NCBI GenBank assembly: GCA_027365415.1
Contig: DAHXNK010000003.1
Coordinates: forward strand, 1-56,822
Source: Acidobacteriaceae bacterium
GTDB lineage: Bacteria > Acidobacteriota > Terriglobia > Terriglobales > Acidobacteriaceae
DNA length: 56,822 nt
Direction of reading: 5' to 3'
The notes beneath the pieces were generated by a model. It ran no database searches and was not told the DNA's origin. It worked only from the letters and a program-made list of their open reading frames with translations. Below are positions 26,542 through 37,000 of this stretch, in pieces; within the stretch, counting starts at the first letter, position 1, and each line of letters opens with the position of its first letter. A program made the translations under genes and the position numbers.

Positions 26542-26686
26542 CGGTATCTGTTTCCTTTAGTGCTTCAGAGTGCGCGGTCGCTGATTTCCCCCGCAAAGCC
26601 TCAGGATCATCCTTTTTCATGCAACCGTCAATCTTCGCATCGCTTAACCCGAAAAATTCTGCGCCTCTTGTACTCTGGTATAAAGC

Positions 26687-27967
26687 ATGAACCAAGCCTC
26701 GCCGATCCCCGATGTTGCCAGCGTAGAACGCGAAACTGCCCTGCCGGCAACCGAAACGGCTGGGGCGACGGGCATTGGCCCCATCTCCAGCGTGCTAGCC
26801 GTTATGCTCTGCGGCGCCTGCGCCTTTGCCGATCTCTACGCCACGCAACCCCTGTTGCCGCTGTTTGTTCACATCTTCCATGCCTCCAAATCCGCCGTCG
26901 GACTGACCGTCAGCGCCTCCACACTGGGAGTAGCCCTGTCCGCGCCCATCGTGAGCACATACGCCGAGCGGCTCAACCGCAAGCGCATCATCGTTGCCTC
27001 CATTCTGGCGCTGGCCGTTCCCACGCTGCTGGCCGCCACCGCTTCCAGCCTGCACGCGTTGGTCTTCTGGCGCTTTTTGCAGGGCATTTTGATGCCGGGC
27101 ATCTTTGCCACCACCATCGCCTATATTACGGAAGAGTGGTCGGCGCAGACCGTCGCGCAGGTTATGGCGTTCTACGTCAGCGGCACAGTTCTGGGCGGAT
27201 TTTTGGGCCGCCTGATTGCGGGCCTCCTCACCGAACGGTACAACTGGCAGGCCGCGTTTCTCGCCCTAGGAGCAATCAATCTGCTGGGTGGATTGCTGGT
27301 TGCACGCTGGCTGCCGCATGGTCGTCCCCACTCGCATTTTTCCGCCGCACACGCGCCCGATGCCAGCCAGCCAAGATTCAACCACTTTGCCCAGATGCTG
27401 CGGAATCTTCGCAGCCCGCGTTTGTTGTCCACCTTTGCCGTGGGCTTCAACGTGCTGTTTTCTCTGGTGGCCATCTTCACCTATGTCACGTTCCATCTGG
27501 CCACTCCGCCCTTTGGACTTTCCACGGCGCAGCTCAGCCTGCTCTTCACCGTGTATCTGGCGGGCCTTGTCGCAACGCCCGTGGCGGGCCTCGTGCTCAC
27601 GCGGATTGACCTGCGCAGCGGCCTGATTGGATCTGTGTTGCTCTCGCTGCTTGGCGTGCTCCTAACGCTGGCCCCATCGCTGCTCTGGATCATCGTAGGG
27701 CTGGGGCTGTGTTCGAGCGGCGTCTTCATCTCCCATGCCGCAGCCATCAGCTATCTGCGTCAGGCGGCTCCGCTGGGTGGCCGCGTCTCGGCGGCTGGAC
27801 TCTATCTCTCCTGCTACTACGTTGGCGGCACGGTCGCAGGCATTCTCCCCGGCTATTTGTGGCGCTTCGGCGGCTGGACGACCTGCGTGGCGCTCACCGC
27901 CGTCTTGCAGTTGGTTACGATCACAATTGTGTTTCGAGGATGGAAGCCGACAGTGGTTGCCGCCTAA
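26687..27967 (+). CDS. MFS exporter, YnfM/AraJ-like
   Basis: 426-aa MFS transporter with twelve predicted helices from residue 35 onward after a hydrophilic N-terminal tail. Typical drug/metabolite exporter motifs are present: YATQPLLPLF in helix 1, APIVSTYAERLNRKRIIV (motif A) between helices 2 and 3 and FYVSGTVLGGFLGRLIAGLL in helix 5. This arrangement is close to YnfM-type inner-membrane exporters. Substrate is unknown. TATAAA lies directly upstream of the ATG (26677-26682), too close for a normal leader, so the transcript may start near the first codon. It is monocistronic and convergent with the TolC gene at 28112. Confidence 0.87.
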   Translation: MNQASPIPDVASVERETALPATETAGATGIGPISSVLAVMLCGACAFADLYATQPLLPLFVHIFHASKSAVGLTVSASTLGVALSAPIVSTYAERLNRKRIIVASILALAVPTLLAATASSLHALVFWRFLQGILMPGIFATTIAYITEEWSAQTVAQVMAFYVSGTVLGGFLGRLIAGLLTERYNWQAAFLALGAINLLGGLLVARWLPHGRPHSHFSAAHAPDASQPRFNHFAQMLRNLRSPRLLSTFAVGFNVLFSLVAIFTYVTFHLATPPFGLSTAQLSLLFTVYLAGLVATPVAGLVLTRIDLRSGLIGSVLLSLLGVLLTLAPSLLWIIVGLGLCSSGVFISHAAAISYLRQAAPLGGRVSAAGLYLSCYYVGGTVAGILPGYLWRFGGWTTCVALTAVLQLVTITIVFRGWKPTVVAA

Positions 27968-28036
27968 GGTGAGGTCTGATTCAGCCCAATGCTGTCTCTC
28001 GGGGGCTGGAGCCTTGCTCTTATTTCAACCGCTTAC

Positions 28037-28056
28037 GGCGGGACTAAAGTCCCGCC
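28037..28056. repeat. Short palindromic dispersed repeat, possible bidirectional terminator
   Basis: An 8-bp perfect stem GGCGGGAC/GTCCCGCC with a TAAA loop, in the context CCGCTTAC-hairpin-CCTTCAAA. This resembles the palindromic intergenic repeat of the form N-GGCTAAAGCC-N with TTCAA flanks that is common in Acidobacteria genomes. It sits between two convergent genes. Confidence 0.55.
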
Positions 28057-28111
28057 CCTTCAAACCCAGGCTTGTTCAGCGCTTCCCTGGAATCTCCGTC
28101 TTCAAGCCAAC

Positions 28112-29614
28112 CTATTTCTCAAGATAGGCACGATACTGCTGCTGCAAAATTCCCAGATTTCGCGCCAGCCCCAGCTTGGATTGGTTGAACTGGTACAGGC
28201 TGCCCACCCATTGCGCCTGCGCTGCCGCCAACACGGCCTGCGCCTGCACTACAGCCAGATTGTCCTCCACGCCGTTCGTGAAGCGATCCGCTGCGTCACT
28301 GAGCGATTGGCGGGCCAGATCGACATTGCTGCGCGCCACCTCCACCAATTGCTTCGCGGCGGCCACATCCAGCAGGCTGTCTCGGAGTTGCGCGTCAATA
28401 TGAACGCGCAAATCCGCAAGCTGCGCCAGCGCCCGACTGCGCGCGGCCTCAGCTACATCATGATCTCCGCGCAGTCCGGCCTCGCGAAAGATGGGCACAC
28501 TCAACTCTCCAGACGCGATAAAGGTGCCGTGATAGATACCACCCACCGTGCCCGTAACACCATAATTTCCACCAAAGTTCAGCGTTGGCAGCCGCTCAAA
28601 CCGCGCCGCGCTCCGCTGAAAATTCGCGGCCCGCGCCTGCGCCTGCGCTCCTTGGTAATCCTGGCGATTCGCGTAGGCCATCTGCCGCGCCTGCGCGAGA
28701 GTCATCGTGTCCAGATCGGCGTAAGGGGTGACATCGATCAGTTGGATGGGTTGCTCAGCGGCCAGACCAATCTGCCGATTCAATGCGATCCTGGCCTTGG
28801 CCAGCGCATTTTCCGCAGCGATTTCCACCTGCTCCTGCTGCTGCATCTGCACTTGAGCGCGCAAGAAATCCAGGTGTGTTGCTGTCCCGGCTTGTACTGC
28901 GTCCCCGGCCTGTCGTTGCAGCAGGGCATCTGTGGCCAGCAGCGCGCGCGCGTTATCGAGAGTGGCCATATCGGCCAGCGCTTGCAGATAGGTTGAGGCG
29001 ACGTTTTGAATCACCTGCCCACGCGCTGACTGCGTGCTGTAGTATGCGGCAACGCGATTTTCTTTTGCCGCGCGAAACTCCTCAATGGCGCCCAGGTTAA
29101 AGAGCGGCTGCTGCAAGTTGGCCTGCGCCGTGACCACATTCACCGTGATGATTGGGCCGAAGGTCATCCCGGCGGGAAAGATTCCCGGTGGAAACTGCGC
29201 CAGCAATCCGGGCCGAAAGCCCAGCGCTGCCAGATTGATCTGATTGCGCTGCCGCACCGCAACCGCAGAGATATTCGGCAGCAAATCATTCAATCGCTGC
29301 AACTGCTGGCCGCTGGTGATGCGTTCATTTTGCTCGGCCAGCACCACGGCCAGATTATGCGCCAATCCCCGCTGGACAGCATCGTCCAGCGAAAGCGGAA
29401 TTGCTTCCGTCGTGGCATGGGCCGTGGTCACGCTGCCAGCGTAGGCGTTGGCTGCAAGATCAAACCCCTGGCCAGCATTCAGGCCAACGCTAACGCCCGT
29501 GTTCAGACCAGAGATGCTTTGCCCCTGCGCCTGCACGCAGGCCAGCATCGCCAGCAGCAGAACGCTGCCTACGGATGCCGCCTTCCACTTCCATACATGA
29601 AGAGATATTTCCAT
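28112..29614 (-). CDS. TolC-family outer membrane efflux protein
   Basis: 500-aa protein with a signal peptide (core VGSVLLLAMLACVQA, cleavage near residue 30) and two outer-membrane-efflux repeats. Repeat 1 opens SLDDAVQRGLAHNLAVVLAEQN; repeat 2 includes LAQARQMAYANRQDYQGAQ and the closing RFTNGVEDNLAVVQAQAVLAAAQ. It should form a trimeric outer-membrane channel. It lies downstream of infC on the same strand and could serve the MdtABC pump, which lacks its own outer-membrane gene. It is distinct from the TolC-like gene at 16276. Confidence 0.92.
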   Translation of the reverse strand: MEISLHVWKWKAASVGSVLLLAMLACVQAQGQSISGLNTGVSVGLNAGQGFDLAANAYAGSVTTAHATTEAIPLSLDDAVQRGLAHNLAVVLAEQNERITSGQQLQRLNDLLPNISAVAVRQRNQINLAALGFRPGLLAQFPPGIFPAGMTFGPIITVNVVTAQANLQQPLFNLGAIEEFRAAKENRVAAYYSTQSARGQVIQNVASTYLQALADMATLDNARALLATDALLQRQAGDAVQAGTATHLDFLRAQVQMQQQEQVEIAAENALAKARIALNRQIGLAAEQPIQLIDVTPYADLDTMTLAQARQMAYANRQDYQGAQAQARAANFQRSAARFERLPTLNFGGNYGVTGTVGGIYHGTFIASGELSVPIFREAGLRGDHDVAEAARSRALAQLADLRVHIDAQLRDSLLDVAAAKQLVEVARSNVDLARQSLSDAADRFTNGVEDNLAVVQAQAVLAAAQAQWVGSLYQFNQSKLGLARNLGILQQQYRAYLEK

Positions 29615-29746
29615 GCCGCTGTTACCAGTTTAGATGGTTCATCTGGTTGGCAGTACTCCTGATTGCAAAAAAACGACTGGCAAGAATTTCCGTTAGCCGT
29701 GGTGGCTTGATCTGAGTTTTCCGAATGCGCATGGATTCTGGCACAT

Positions 29747-30376
29747 TCATTCGACGGGGGACTCTGCCATTTCCACTTGGGCGGGAGCCGCAATGCTGGC
29801 GGCAACAGACTCAACGGACTTGGGCGCGGCAGGCTTTTTCGGAGCTTCGGCCTTCTTAGACGGGGCCAGAATCGCGTGCAGCGTGGTACCTTCCATGCGC
29901 GGCATAAACTCCACCACGCCTGCGTCGCCAATGTCCTGAATCAAGCGGTTGACGATCTGGTAGCCCAGCTCGCGATGGGCCATCTGGCGACCACGAAAAC
30001 GCAGCGATACCTTGACCTTGTCGCCTTCATGCAAAAAGCGCACGGCCTGGTTCTTCTTGGTCTGGTAGTCATGCTCATCCACAGTGACGGAGAACTTGAC
30101 CTCTTTGATGGTGATGATTTTTTGCTTTTTACGCGCGGCTCGCTCGCTCTTGTCTCGCTCGTACAGGAACTTTCCATAGTCCTGAATGCGGCAGACAGGC
30201 GGGACAGCATTGGGCGATATCTCCACCAGATCCAGCCCGCGCTCACGGGCGATCTTGAGTGCCTCAAAGGGTGGAAGAATGCCAAGCTGCTCACCGTTTT
30301 CGTCAATCACGCGGATTTCGCGTGCGCGAATCCGGTCGTTGATGCGGATGAATGATTTAGCAGAACGCTTATCGAT
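29747..30376 (-). CDS. infC: Translation initiation factor IF-3 with AUC start codon
   Basis: 209-aa protein. The N-terminal domain has FIRINDRIRAREIRVIDENG and PPVCRIQDYGKFLYE; the C-terminal domain has KEVKFSVTVDEHDYQTKKN and RFRGRQMAHRELG, followed by a Lys/Ala/Pro-rich tail of about 35 residues. It prevents 30S-50S joining and checks start codons. The reading frame contains no ATG, GTG or TTG upstream of a GTG that would delete the first 22 residues of the conserved N-domain. An ATC at 30376-30374 lies exactly 6 nt after a perfect GGAGG, and rare AUU/AUC/AUA starts are the known basis of infC autoregulation. rpmI and rplT do not follow. Confidence 0.93.
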   Translation of the reverse strand: MDKRSAKSFIRINDRIRAREIRVIDENGEQLGILPPFEALKIARERGLDLVEISPNAVPPVCRIQDYGKFLYERDKSERAARKKQKIITIKEVKFSVTVDEHDYQTKKNQAVRFLHEGDKVKVSLRFRGRQMAHRELGYQIVNRLIQDIGDAGVVEFMPRMEGTTLHAILAPSKKAEAPKKPAAPKSVESVAASIAAPAQVEMAESPVE

Positions 30377-30387
30377 GGGTTGCCTCC
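30374..30387 (-). promoter_or_regulatory. infC ribosome-binding site with non-canonical start
   Basis: GGAGG, a 6-nt spacer (CAACCC), then ATC. The strong site decides the start at a codon normally discriminated against by IF-3 itself, the signature of negative autoregulation. Confidence 0.75.
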
Positions 30388-30424
30388 AAAGTCAGCGGGC
30401 ATGCACCCCCGCCAGTAACAGAGT

Positions 30425-30433
30425 ATACCATTT
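30425..30433 (-). promoter_or_regulatory. Putative extended -10 promoter of infC
   Basis: Minus-strand TGGTATACT is an extended -10 element (TGnTATACT) about 50 nt before the infC start. A GC-rich inverted repeat lies in the leader between it and the ribosome site. No good -35 is seen. The remainder of 30434-30653 holds no gene. Confidence 0.4.
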
Positions 30434-30653
30434 GCCGACATTCATATTGAGGCCATGCGGCGGCTTGCGGGGCAAGCCGTCTTTTTGGGAGGGGGAAGCG
30501 CAGAGCAAGAACATTCGCTGAAATTATTTGCTACAATAAATCCACGGAAACGGTGACAGTTTCTTGATTCGCATGGGCCTGTGTGCGTCAGGCTGGATGC
30601 GAGTGGTTCTTGCTGTTCCTGCCGTCGTTTTATGGCAAATTGATGTAAGGTAA

Positions 30654-30726
<73 letters not shown>

Positions 30727-30730
<4 letters not shown>

Positions 30731-30759
30731 TAGATTCTAAAAGACTTAGAAGCTATGGC
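30727..30759 (+). terminator. Long hairpin overlapping the tRNA-Asp 3' end
   Basis: Symmetric inverted repeat: GCCATAG/CTATGGC outside and TTCTAA/TTAGAA inside, with one A-G mismatch and an AAGAC loop. Its 5' arm begins at the tRNA discriminator base and includes the CCA. No U-tract follows, so it may act in termination or in 3' processing. Confidence 0.5.
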
Positions 30760-30793
30760 GACCTAAAGTGACAGTCGAATCCAAGTTCGATAT

Positions 30794-30910
30794 GTGTGCG
30801 ACAAGCAAATTATCGAGCAATTGCAGGGGGCGTTTTCCCCTTCATTTCCTGCTTGCTTTCGCAACCGGATGAACTATCCCCCGTCGAAGATCGTGTGCGA
30901 CAAGCAAATT
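30794..30910. repeat. 18-bp direct repeat pair downstream of tRNA-Asp
   Basis: GTGTGCGACAAGCAAATT occurs at 30794-30811 and again at 30893-30910, 99 bp apart, in the gap between tRNA-Asp and the 3' end of mdtC. No coding sequence lies between them. Confidence 0.6.
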
Positions 30911-30914
30911 TTTC

Positions 30915-33900
30915 TCAGTCACCCGTTCCTGTTGTAGCCGCACGCGGCGCATTGGTTTCCGAATATCGGCCACGCAGGTGCGCGACGCGCATCTGCAATT
31001 TATCCCAGAACAGATACACCACCGGCGTGGTAAAAAGCGTGAGCGCCTGCGAGACAATCAGGCCGCCGACAATGGCAATACCAAGTGGTCGGCGCAGCTC
31101 GGAGCCAGTGCCGTGGCCCAGCGCCAGCGGCAATCCGCCAAAAAGTGCAGCCATCGTGGTCATCATAATGGGGCGAAAACGCAACAGGCAGGCTTGATAG
31201 ATGGCCTCGTCCGGCGACATGCCTTTGGTGCGCTCAGCATCCAGGGCAAAGTCAATCATCAAAATCGCGTTCTTCTTCACAATGCCAATCAGCAGAATGA
31301 TGCCGATTAGCGCAATCACGCTAAATTCGATGTGAAAGAGCAGCAGCGCCAGAATAGCTCCAATGCCAGCCGATGGCAGCGTGGTGAGAATCGTAATGGG
31401 GTGGATGTAGCTCTCGTAAAGAATGCCTAGCACTACATAGACGGCCAGAAGCGCGGCGAGGATCAGGTATGGCTCGCTGGCCAGCGAAGTTTGAAATGCC
31501 TGCGCCACGCCTTGGAATCCAGCATGGATACTGGAGGGCATGCGCATCTCATCCTCGGCGCGGTTGATGGCATCGACGGCTTGGCCGAGCGCCACGTTGG
31601 GAGCCAGATTGAAAGTAAGCGTAATGGCCGGGAATTGTCCCTGATGATTCACCTGCAAGTATGTGCGGCGCGACTCAAAGTGGGAGATGGCGCTCAGCGG
31701 CACCTCGGTTCCAGTCGAGGATTTCACGTAGATATTGTGCAGCGCGTCTGGATCGCGCTGATACTCCGGAGCCACGCCCAGCACTACGTTATATTGGTTC
31801 ATTTGCGTGTAGATGGTGGAGACTTGCCGCTGGCCGAAGGCATCATAGAGCGTGTTGTCGATCACCTGCGGCGTAATTCCCAGCCGCGAGGCCGTGTCGC
31901 GATCCATCACCAGTTGCGTTTCCAGTCCACGATTCTGCTGATCTGTGGAAACATCGCGCAGCTCTGGAAGTTGGGCAAGCTTCGCTTGCAAGCGTGGCGT
32001 CCACTCCAGCAATTCGTGCAGGTCTTGATCCTCCAGCGTGTACTGGTACTGCGCATCAGCAATACGTCCGCCAACGCCGACATCCTGCGCCGCCTGCATA
32101 AATAGAGTCGCGCCGGGAACGTGAGCAAGCTTGCCGCGTAGTCGATTGATGATCTGATCCACGCTGGCATGGCGAACACCTATCGGTTTGAGCGAGATGA
32201 ACACGCGCCCAGTGTTCATGGTATTGCCGCTGCCCCCAATAAAGCTGATGACGCTGTGAACGGCGGGATCCTGCATCACAATGCTGCTGAATTGCCGCTG
32301 TTTGATGCGCATAGCGTCGAAGGAAATATCCTGATCGGCGCGAATCGATCCCATGATGCGTCCGGTATCCTGCTGCGGGAAAAATCCTTTGGGGATGATG
32401 ACAAAGAGATAGACATTCACCACGAAGGTGAGCAGTGTAACCGCAAACATGAACGTCTGATGCGCAAGCACCCAATGCAGCGCCCTGCGATAGACATCCA
32501 GCGAACGATCGAAGAGCCACTCGCAGGCATGGTAGAGGCGGCCATGCTGGTGATGCTGATCGCGCAGAAGGTAGGCGCTCATCATGGGAGTCGTGGTCAG
32601 CGAGACAACCAGAGAGACGCTGATGGCTAGGCTGAGCGTGACAGCAAATTCGCGAAAGAGACGACCCACGATGCCGCCCATCAGCAAAATGGGAATGAAA
32701 ACGGCAATCAGCGAAAGGCTCATGGAGACAACGGTGAAGCCAATCTCACGCGAGCCGCGCATCGCGGAATCAAACGCGCCCATACCCTGTTCGCGATAGC
32801 GGGAGATATTTTCGATGACGACAATGGCATCATCCACCACAAATCCAGTGGAGATGGTGAGCGCCATCAGCGAGAGATTGTCCAGCGTATAACCGAGCAG
32901 ATACATCAGGCCAAAGGTGCCCAGCAGGGAAAGCGGCACGGCAATGCTGGGAATCAGCGTGGCCATTGGATCGCGCAGAAAAAAGAAGACCACCAGCACC
33001 ACAAGAAAGACGGAGAGCACCAGCGTCCATTCCACATCGTTGATGGCAGCGCGAATGGTCAGCGTTCGGTCAAGAACCGGGTTGAGCTGAATGCTGGGCG
33101 GCACAGAGGCGGCCAGTTGCGGCATGGCCTTCTTGATGGCATCCACAGTGCGAATGATGTTGGCTCCGGGAGCCTTAAAGATGACCACCAGGATGGCTGG
33201 TTTTCCGTTGGCCAGCCCGGAGGTATAGATATTTACAAGCGAATCCGTAACCTGGCCAACATCCTGTAATCGCACAGCGTGGCCGTTTTTGTACGTGATA
33301 ATCAGCGGCCTGTAGTCGCGGGCTGCAAAGATTTGGTCAGTGTCCGCAATCTGCATCTGGTCGCGCTCGTTTTGCAACGCGCCCTTGGGCATATTGACGT
33401 TGACCGTTCCAAGCACCGCGCGCACGGCTTCCAAGCCGATGCCATAGGAACTGAGTACCGTAGGATTGATCGCCACCCGCACCGCCGGACTGGCGCTGCC
33501 GCCGATGTACACCTGACCCACGCCGTCGATCTGCGCGAGCTTCTGCGCCAGAATTGAGTTGGCGTAATCGTAGATGCGCGGCTTGGTCAACACATCGGAG
33601 GTCATCGCGATCACATAGATCGGCGCGTCGGCAGGATTGTATTTTCGGTAAGTCGGATTTTCAGGCAAATTGCTGGGCAGTTGTCCACGCGCCGCATTGA
33701 TGGCGGCCTGCACATCGCGCGCGGCGGCATTGATGTCGCGGCTCAGATCGAATTGCAGCGTGACGGCAGAGCCTCCCGTCGTGCTGACAGAGGTCATTTG
33801 GGTCACGCCCGCGATGCGTCCAAACTCGCGTTCCAGCGGCGTTGCCACAGCGGAGGCCATCACCTCCGGACTGGCGCCGGGCAGCGATGCGCTGACGCCA

Positions 33901-34034
33901 ATCGTTGGAAACTCCACCTCCGGCATGGGCGCGACGGGCAGCAGGTAATAGGCGATGATGCCGGAGAGCATCAGAGCCAGGGTCAACAGCGAGGTGCCGA
34001 TCGGCCTGCGGATGAATGGAGCAGAGAGATGCAT
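30915..34034 (-). CDS. mdtC: RND multidrug efflux permease MdtC-type
   Basis: 1039-aa inner-membrane RND pump closely matching MdtC in motifs. The N terminus is FIRRPIGTSLLTLALMLSGI, followed by [22 protein letters not shown] and [17 protein letters not shown]. The TM4 relay pair is Asp401-Asp402 in [13 protein letters not shown]. MdtC forms a heterotrimer with MdtB. The ATG at 34034 lies 4 nt after the mdtB stop; longer starts would overlap mdtB. Order mdtA-mdtB-mdtC is conserved, but no outer-membrane gene follows directly; the TolC at 28112 is the nearest candidate. Substrates in other species include bile salts and novobiocin. Confidence 0.95.
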   Translation of the reverse strand: MHLSAPFIRRPIGTSLLTLALMLSGIIAYYLLPVAPMPEVEFPTIGVSASLPGASPEVMASAVATPLEREFGRIAGVTQMTSVSTTGGSAVTLQFDLSRDINAAARDVQAAINAARGQLPSNLPENPTYRKYNPADAPIYVIAMTSDVLTKPRIYDYANSILAQKLAQIDGVGQVYIGGSASPAVRVAINPTVLSSYGIGLEAVRAVLGTVNVNMPKGALQNERDQMQIADTDQIFAARDYRPLIITYKNGHAVRLQDVGQVTDSLVNIYTSGLANGKPAILVVIFKAPGANIIRTVDAIKKAMPQLAASVPPSIQLNPVLDRTLTIRAAINDVEWTLVLSVFLVVLVVFFFLRDPMATLIPSIAVPLSLLGTFGLMYLLGYTLDNLSLMALTISTGFVVDDAIVVIENISRYREQGMGAFDSAMRGSREIGFTVVSMSLSLIAVFIPILLMGGIVGRLFREFAVTLSLAISVSLVVSLTTTPMMSAYLLRDQHHQHGRLYHACEWLFDRSLDVYRRALHWVLAHQTFMFAVTLLTFVVNVYLFVIIPKGFFPQQDTGRIMGSIRADQDISFDAMRIKQRQFSSIVMQDPAVHSVISFIGGSGNTMNTGRVFISLKPIGVRHASVDQIINRLRGKLAHVPGATLFMQAAQDVGVGGRIADAQYQYTLEDQDLHELLEWTPRLQAKLAQLPELRDVSTDQQNRGLETQLVMDRDTASRLGITPQVIDNTLYDAFGQRQVSTIYTQMNQYNVVLGVAPEYQRDPDALHNIYVKSSTGTEVPLSAISHFESRRTYLQVNHQGQFPAITLTFNLAPNVALGQAVDAINRAEDEMRMPSSIHAGFQGVAQAFQTSLASEPYLILAALLAVYVVLGILYESYIHPITILTTLPSAGIGAILALLLFHIEFSVIALIGIILLIGIVKKNAILMIDFALDAERTKGMSPDEAIYQACLLRFRPIMMTTMAALFGGLPLALGHGTGSELRRPLGIAIVGGLIVSQALTLFTTPVVYLFWDKLQMRVAHLRGRYSETNAPRAATTGTGD

Positions 34035-34038
34035 AAAG

Positions 34039-37000
34039 TTAATCCGCCAAAACGGCGTTGGGGATTGGTTGCGCGTTGCCGGGATACTCCGGCTGGCGTT
34101 TTTTGAAGCGCCGCGCCAGACCATCAAAGAACAGATACACCACCGGAGTGGTGTAGAGCGTGAGAACCTGCGAGAAGATGAGACCGCCGACGATAGTGAC
34201 ACCCAGCGGACGGCGCAGCTCCGAGCCAGTGCCTGTACCCAGCGCCAGCGGCAGGCCGCCCAGCAGCGCAGCCATCGTGGTCATCATAATGGGACGAAAG
34301 CGCAGCAGGCAGGCTTGATAGATGGATTCCTCCGGCGACTTGCCTTGATTGCGCTCAGCCTCCAGCGCAAAGTCGATCATCATAATGGCATTTTTCTTCA
34401 CGATGCCAATCAGCAGAATGATGCCGATCAACCCAACGACGTCGAGATCCATGTGAAACAACTGCAAGGCCAGCAGCGCTCCCACGCCCGCTGAAGGCAG
34501 CGTAGAAAGAATCGTGAGAGGGTGGATGTAGCTTTCATACAGCACGCCGAGAACGATGTAGACGGTGACGATGGCGGCGAGAATCAGCAACGGCTCATTG
34601 GCCAGTGAAGCCAGAAACGCAGCGGCGGTTCCCTGGAAATCTCCGCTGATCGACGCTGGCATATTTAACTCTTCTTTTACTTTGTTGATCGCGCCCACGG
34701 CCTGTCCGAGCGAAACGCCGGGAGCCAGATTGAACGACAGCGTTACGACAGGAAACTGGCCCTGATGGTTGATTGCCAACGCCGTGCGGCGCTGCTCGTA
34801 GTGGGTAAAAGCGCTCAGAGGCACCTGTTGGCCGGTGGCTGATTTAACGTACAGATTATTGAAATCCGCCGGATTTTTTTGATATTGCGGCGAAACTTCC
34901 AGCACCACATGATACTGGTTGAGCTGCGTAAAGATCGTCGAGACTAGGCGCTGCCCAAAGGCATCATAGAGCGTGTTGTCGATGTCCTGCGGATCAACGC
35001 CCAGCCGCGAAGCGGTATCGCGGTCGATCACCAGCATGGCCTCCAGGCCGTCATTCTGCTGGTCGGTGGCCACGTCGCGCAACTGCGGCAACGCTTGCAA
35101 CTTGCTTACCATGCGCGGTGCCCAAGTCATTAGCTCCTGTCGACTGGCATCCTCCAGCGTGTACTGATACTGCGTGCGGCTAACGCGATCTTCAACGGTC
35201 AAATCCTGTAGCGGCTGCAAAAAGAGCTGGATGCCCTGCACCTGATCGACCTTCGGTTGCAGGCGGCGGATAATCTCCAGCGCTGTCGATTTGCGCTCGT
35301 CGCGTGGCTTTAAGTTGATCTGCAAGCGTCCGCTGTTCATCTCCATGTTGGTGCCATCGACGCCAATAAACGAGGCCAGACTGTCCACGTCTGGGTCTTG
35401 CAGCACAACGCGGGCCAACTGCTGTTGTCGCTCCGCCATCGCGCCAAAAGAGATGGTCTGCGGCGCTTCAGAGATACCGAGAAGCCCACCTGTATCTTGC
35501 ACCGGAAAAAATCCCTTGGGAATGTAGATGTACATCACCAGCGTCAACACCAGCGTGGCCAGCGTAACCAGCAGCGTGGCGGTGCGATAGCGCAGCACCC
35601 ATTGCAGCGTGATGCCATACTTGGCAATCACCCACGTATAGAAGCGTTCCGTCGCGTGATAGAAGCGGCTCTGCTCCTTCTCCGACTTGTGGCGTAGCAG
35701 TCGCGAGCACATCATCGGCGTCAACGTAAGCGAAATGAAGGCAGAGACGAGGATCGTCACCGCCAGCGTGACGGCAAATTCGCGAAAGAGTCGGCCCACC
35801 ACATCGCCCATAAAGAGCAGCGGGATCAACACCGCGATCAACGAAACCGTCAGCGAGACAATGGTGAAGCCGATCTGCGCCGAACCTTTGAAGGCCGCCT
35901 GCATTGGCGAGTCGCCTTCTTCCAGAAAGCGCGTGATGTTCTCGATCATCACAATGGCATCATCGACCACAAAACCCGTGGAGATGGTCAGCGCCATCAG
36001 CGAAAGATTGTCCAGCGTGTAGCCCAGCAGATACATCACGCAGAAGGTGCCGACAATGGAGAGCGGCACGGCGATGCTGGGAATCACGGTCGCAGCCAGA
36101 TTCCGTAGAAAGAGAAAAATGACCATCACCACCAGCGCGATGGTCAGCATCAGCTCGAATTGCACGTCCTTCACTGAGGCGCGAATGGTGCTGGTGCGAT
36201 CTGTGAGCACCAGCAGTTTGACGGATGTAGGCAGGCTGGCCTGCAACTGCGGCAGCACCTTGCGGATGCGATCCACCACGGTAATGATGTTAGCTCCGGG
36301 CTGGCGCTGCACATTCAAAATCACGGCGGGAACATTGTTCATCCACGCCGACTCTTCCGCGTTTTCCGTCCCGTTGATGATGGTAGAGACGTCCGAAAGC
36401 CGAACCGGCGAGCCATTGCGATAGGCAATCACAACCGGCTCATACTGCTGCGCCGTGGTCAGTTGGTCATTGTCGTTGATGGTGAAGGATTGACGACGGC
36501 CATTCAGATTTCCCTTGGCCTGATTGACGTTGGTGGCGGCCAGCGCCGCGCGAACATCCTCCAGACTGAGTCCATAGGAGGCCAGCGCCATTGGATTGGC
36601 CTGCACGCGCACCGCAGGTTTTTCTCCACCAACAATCGAGACCATCCCCACGCCGGAAAGCTGCGAGATTTTCTGCGCCAACGTCGTGTCGGCCAGGTCT
36701 TCCACGCTGCTCAGCGGCATGGTGTTGGAGGTGAGCGCCAGCGTCAGAATGGGGAAATCCGCTGGATTCACCTTGCTATAAACCGGAGGGTTCGGCAGAT
36801 CGACAGGCAGATAGGTGCCAGCGGCGTTGATGGCAGCCTGCACCTCCTGCTCGGCCACGTCGATGTTCTCGTTCAGATCAAATTGCAGCGTGATGACCGA
36901 TGCCGTGAAGGAGCTGATCGAGGTCATCTGATTCAGACCCGGCATCTGGCCGAACTGGCCCTCCAGCGACGCAGTGACGGAACTGGCCATCACCTCCGGG

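Noticed and set aside
27989-28996. 335-codon plus-strand frame
   Set aside because: Antisense to the TolC gene at 28112 and begins in the palindromic repeat; no family features.
34035-34202. Upstream extension of mdtC
   Set aside because: It would overlap the 3' end of mdtB and adds residues that are not part of the RND family; the ATG at 34034 fits the family N terminus.
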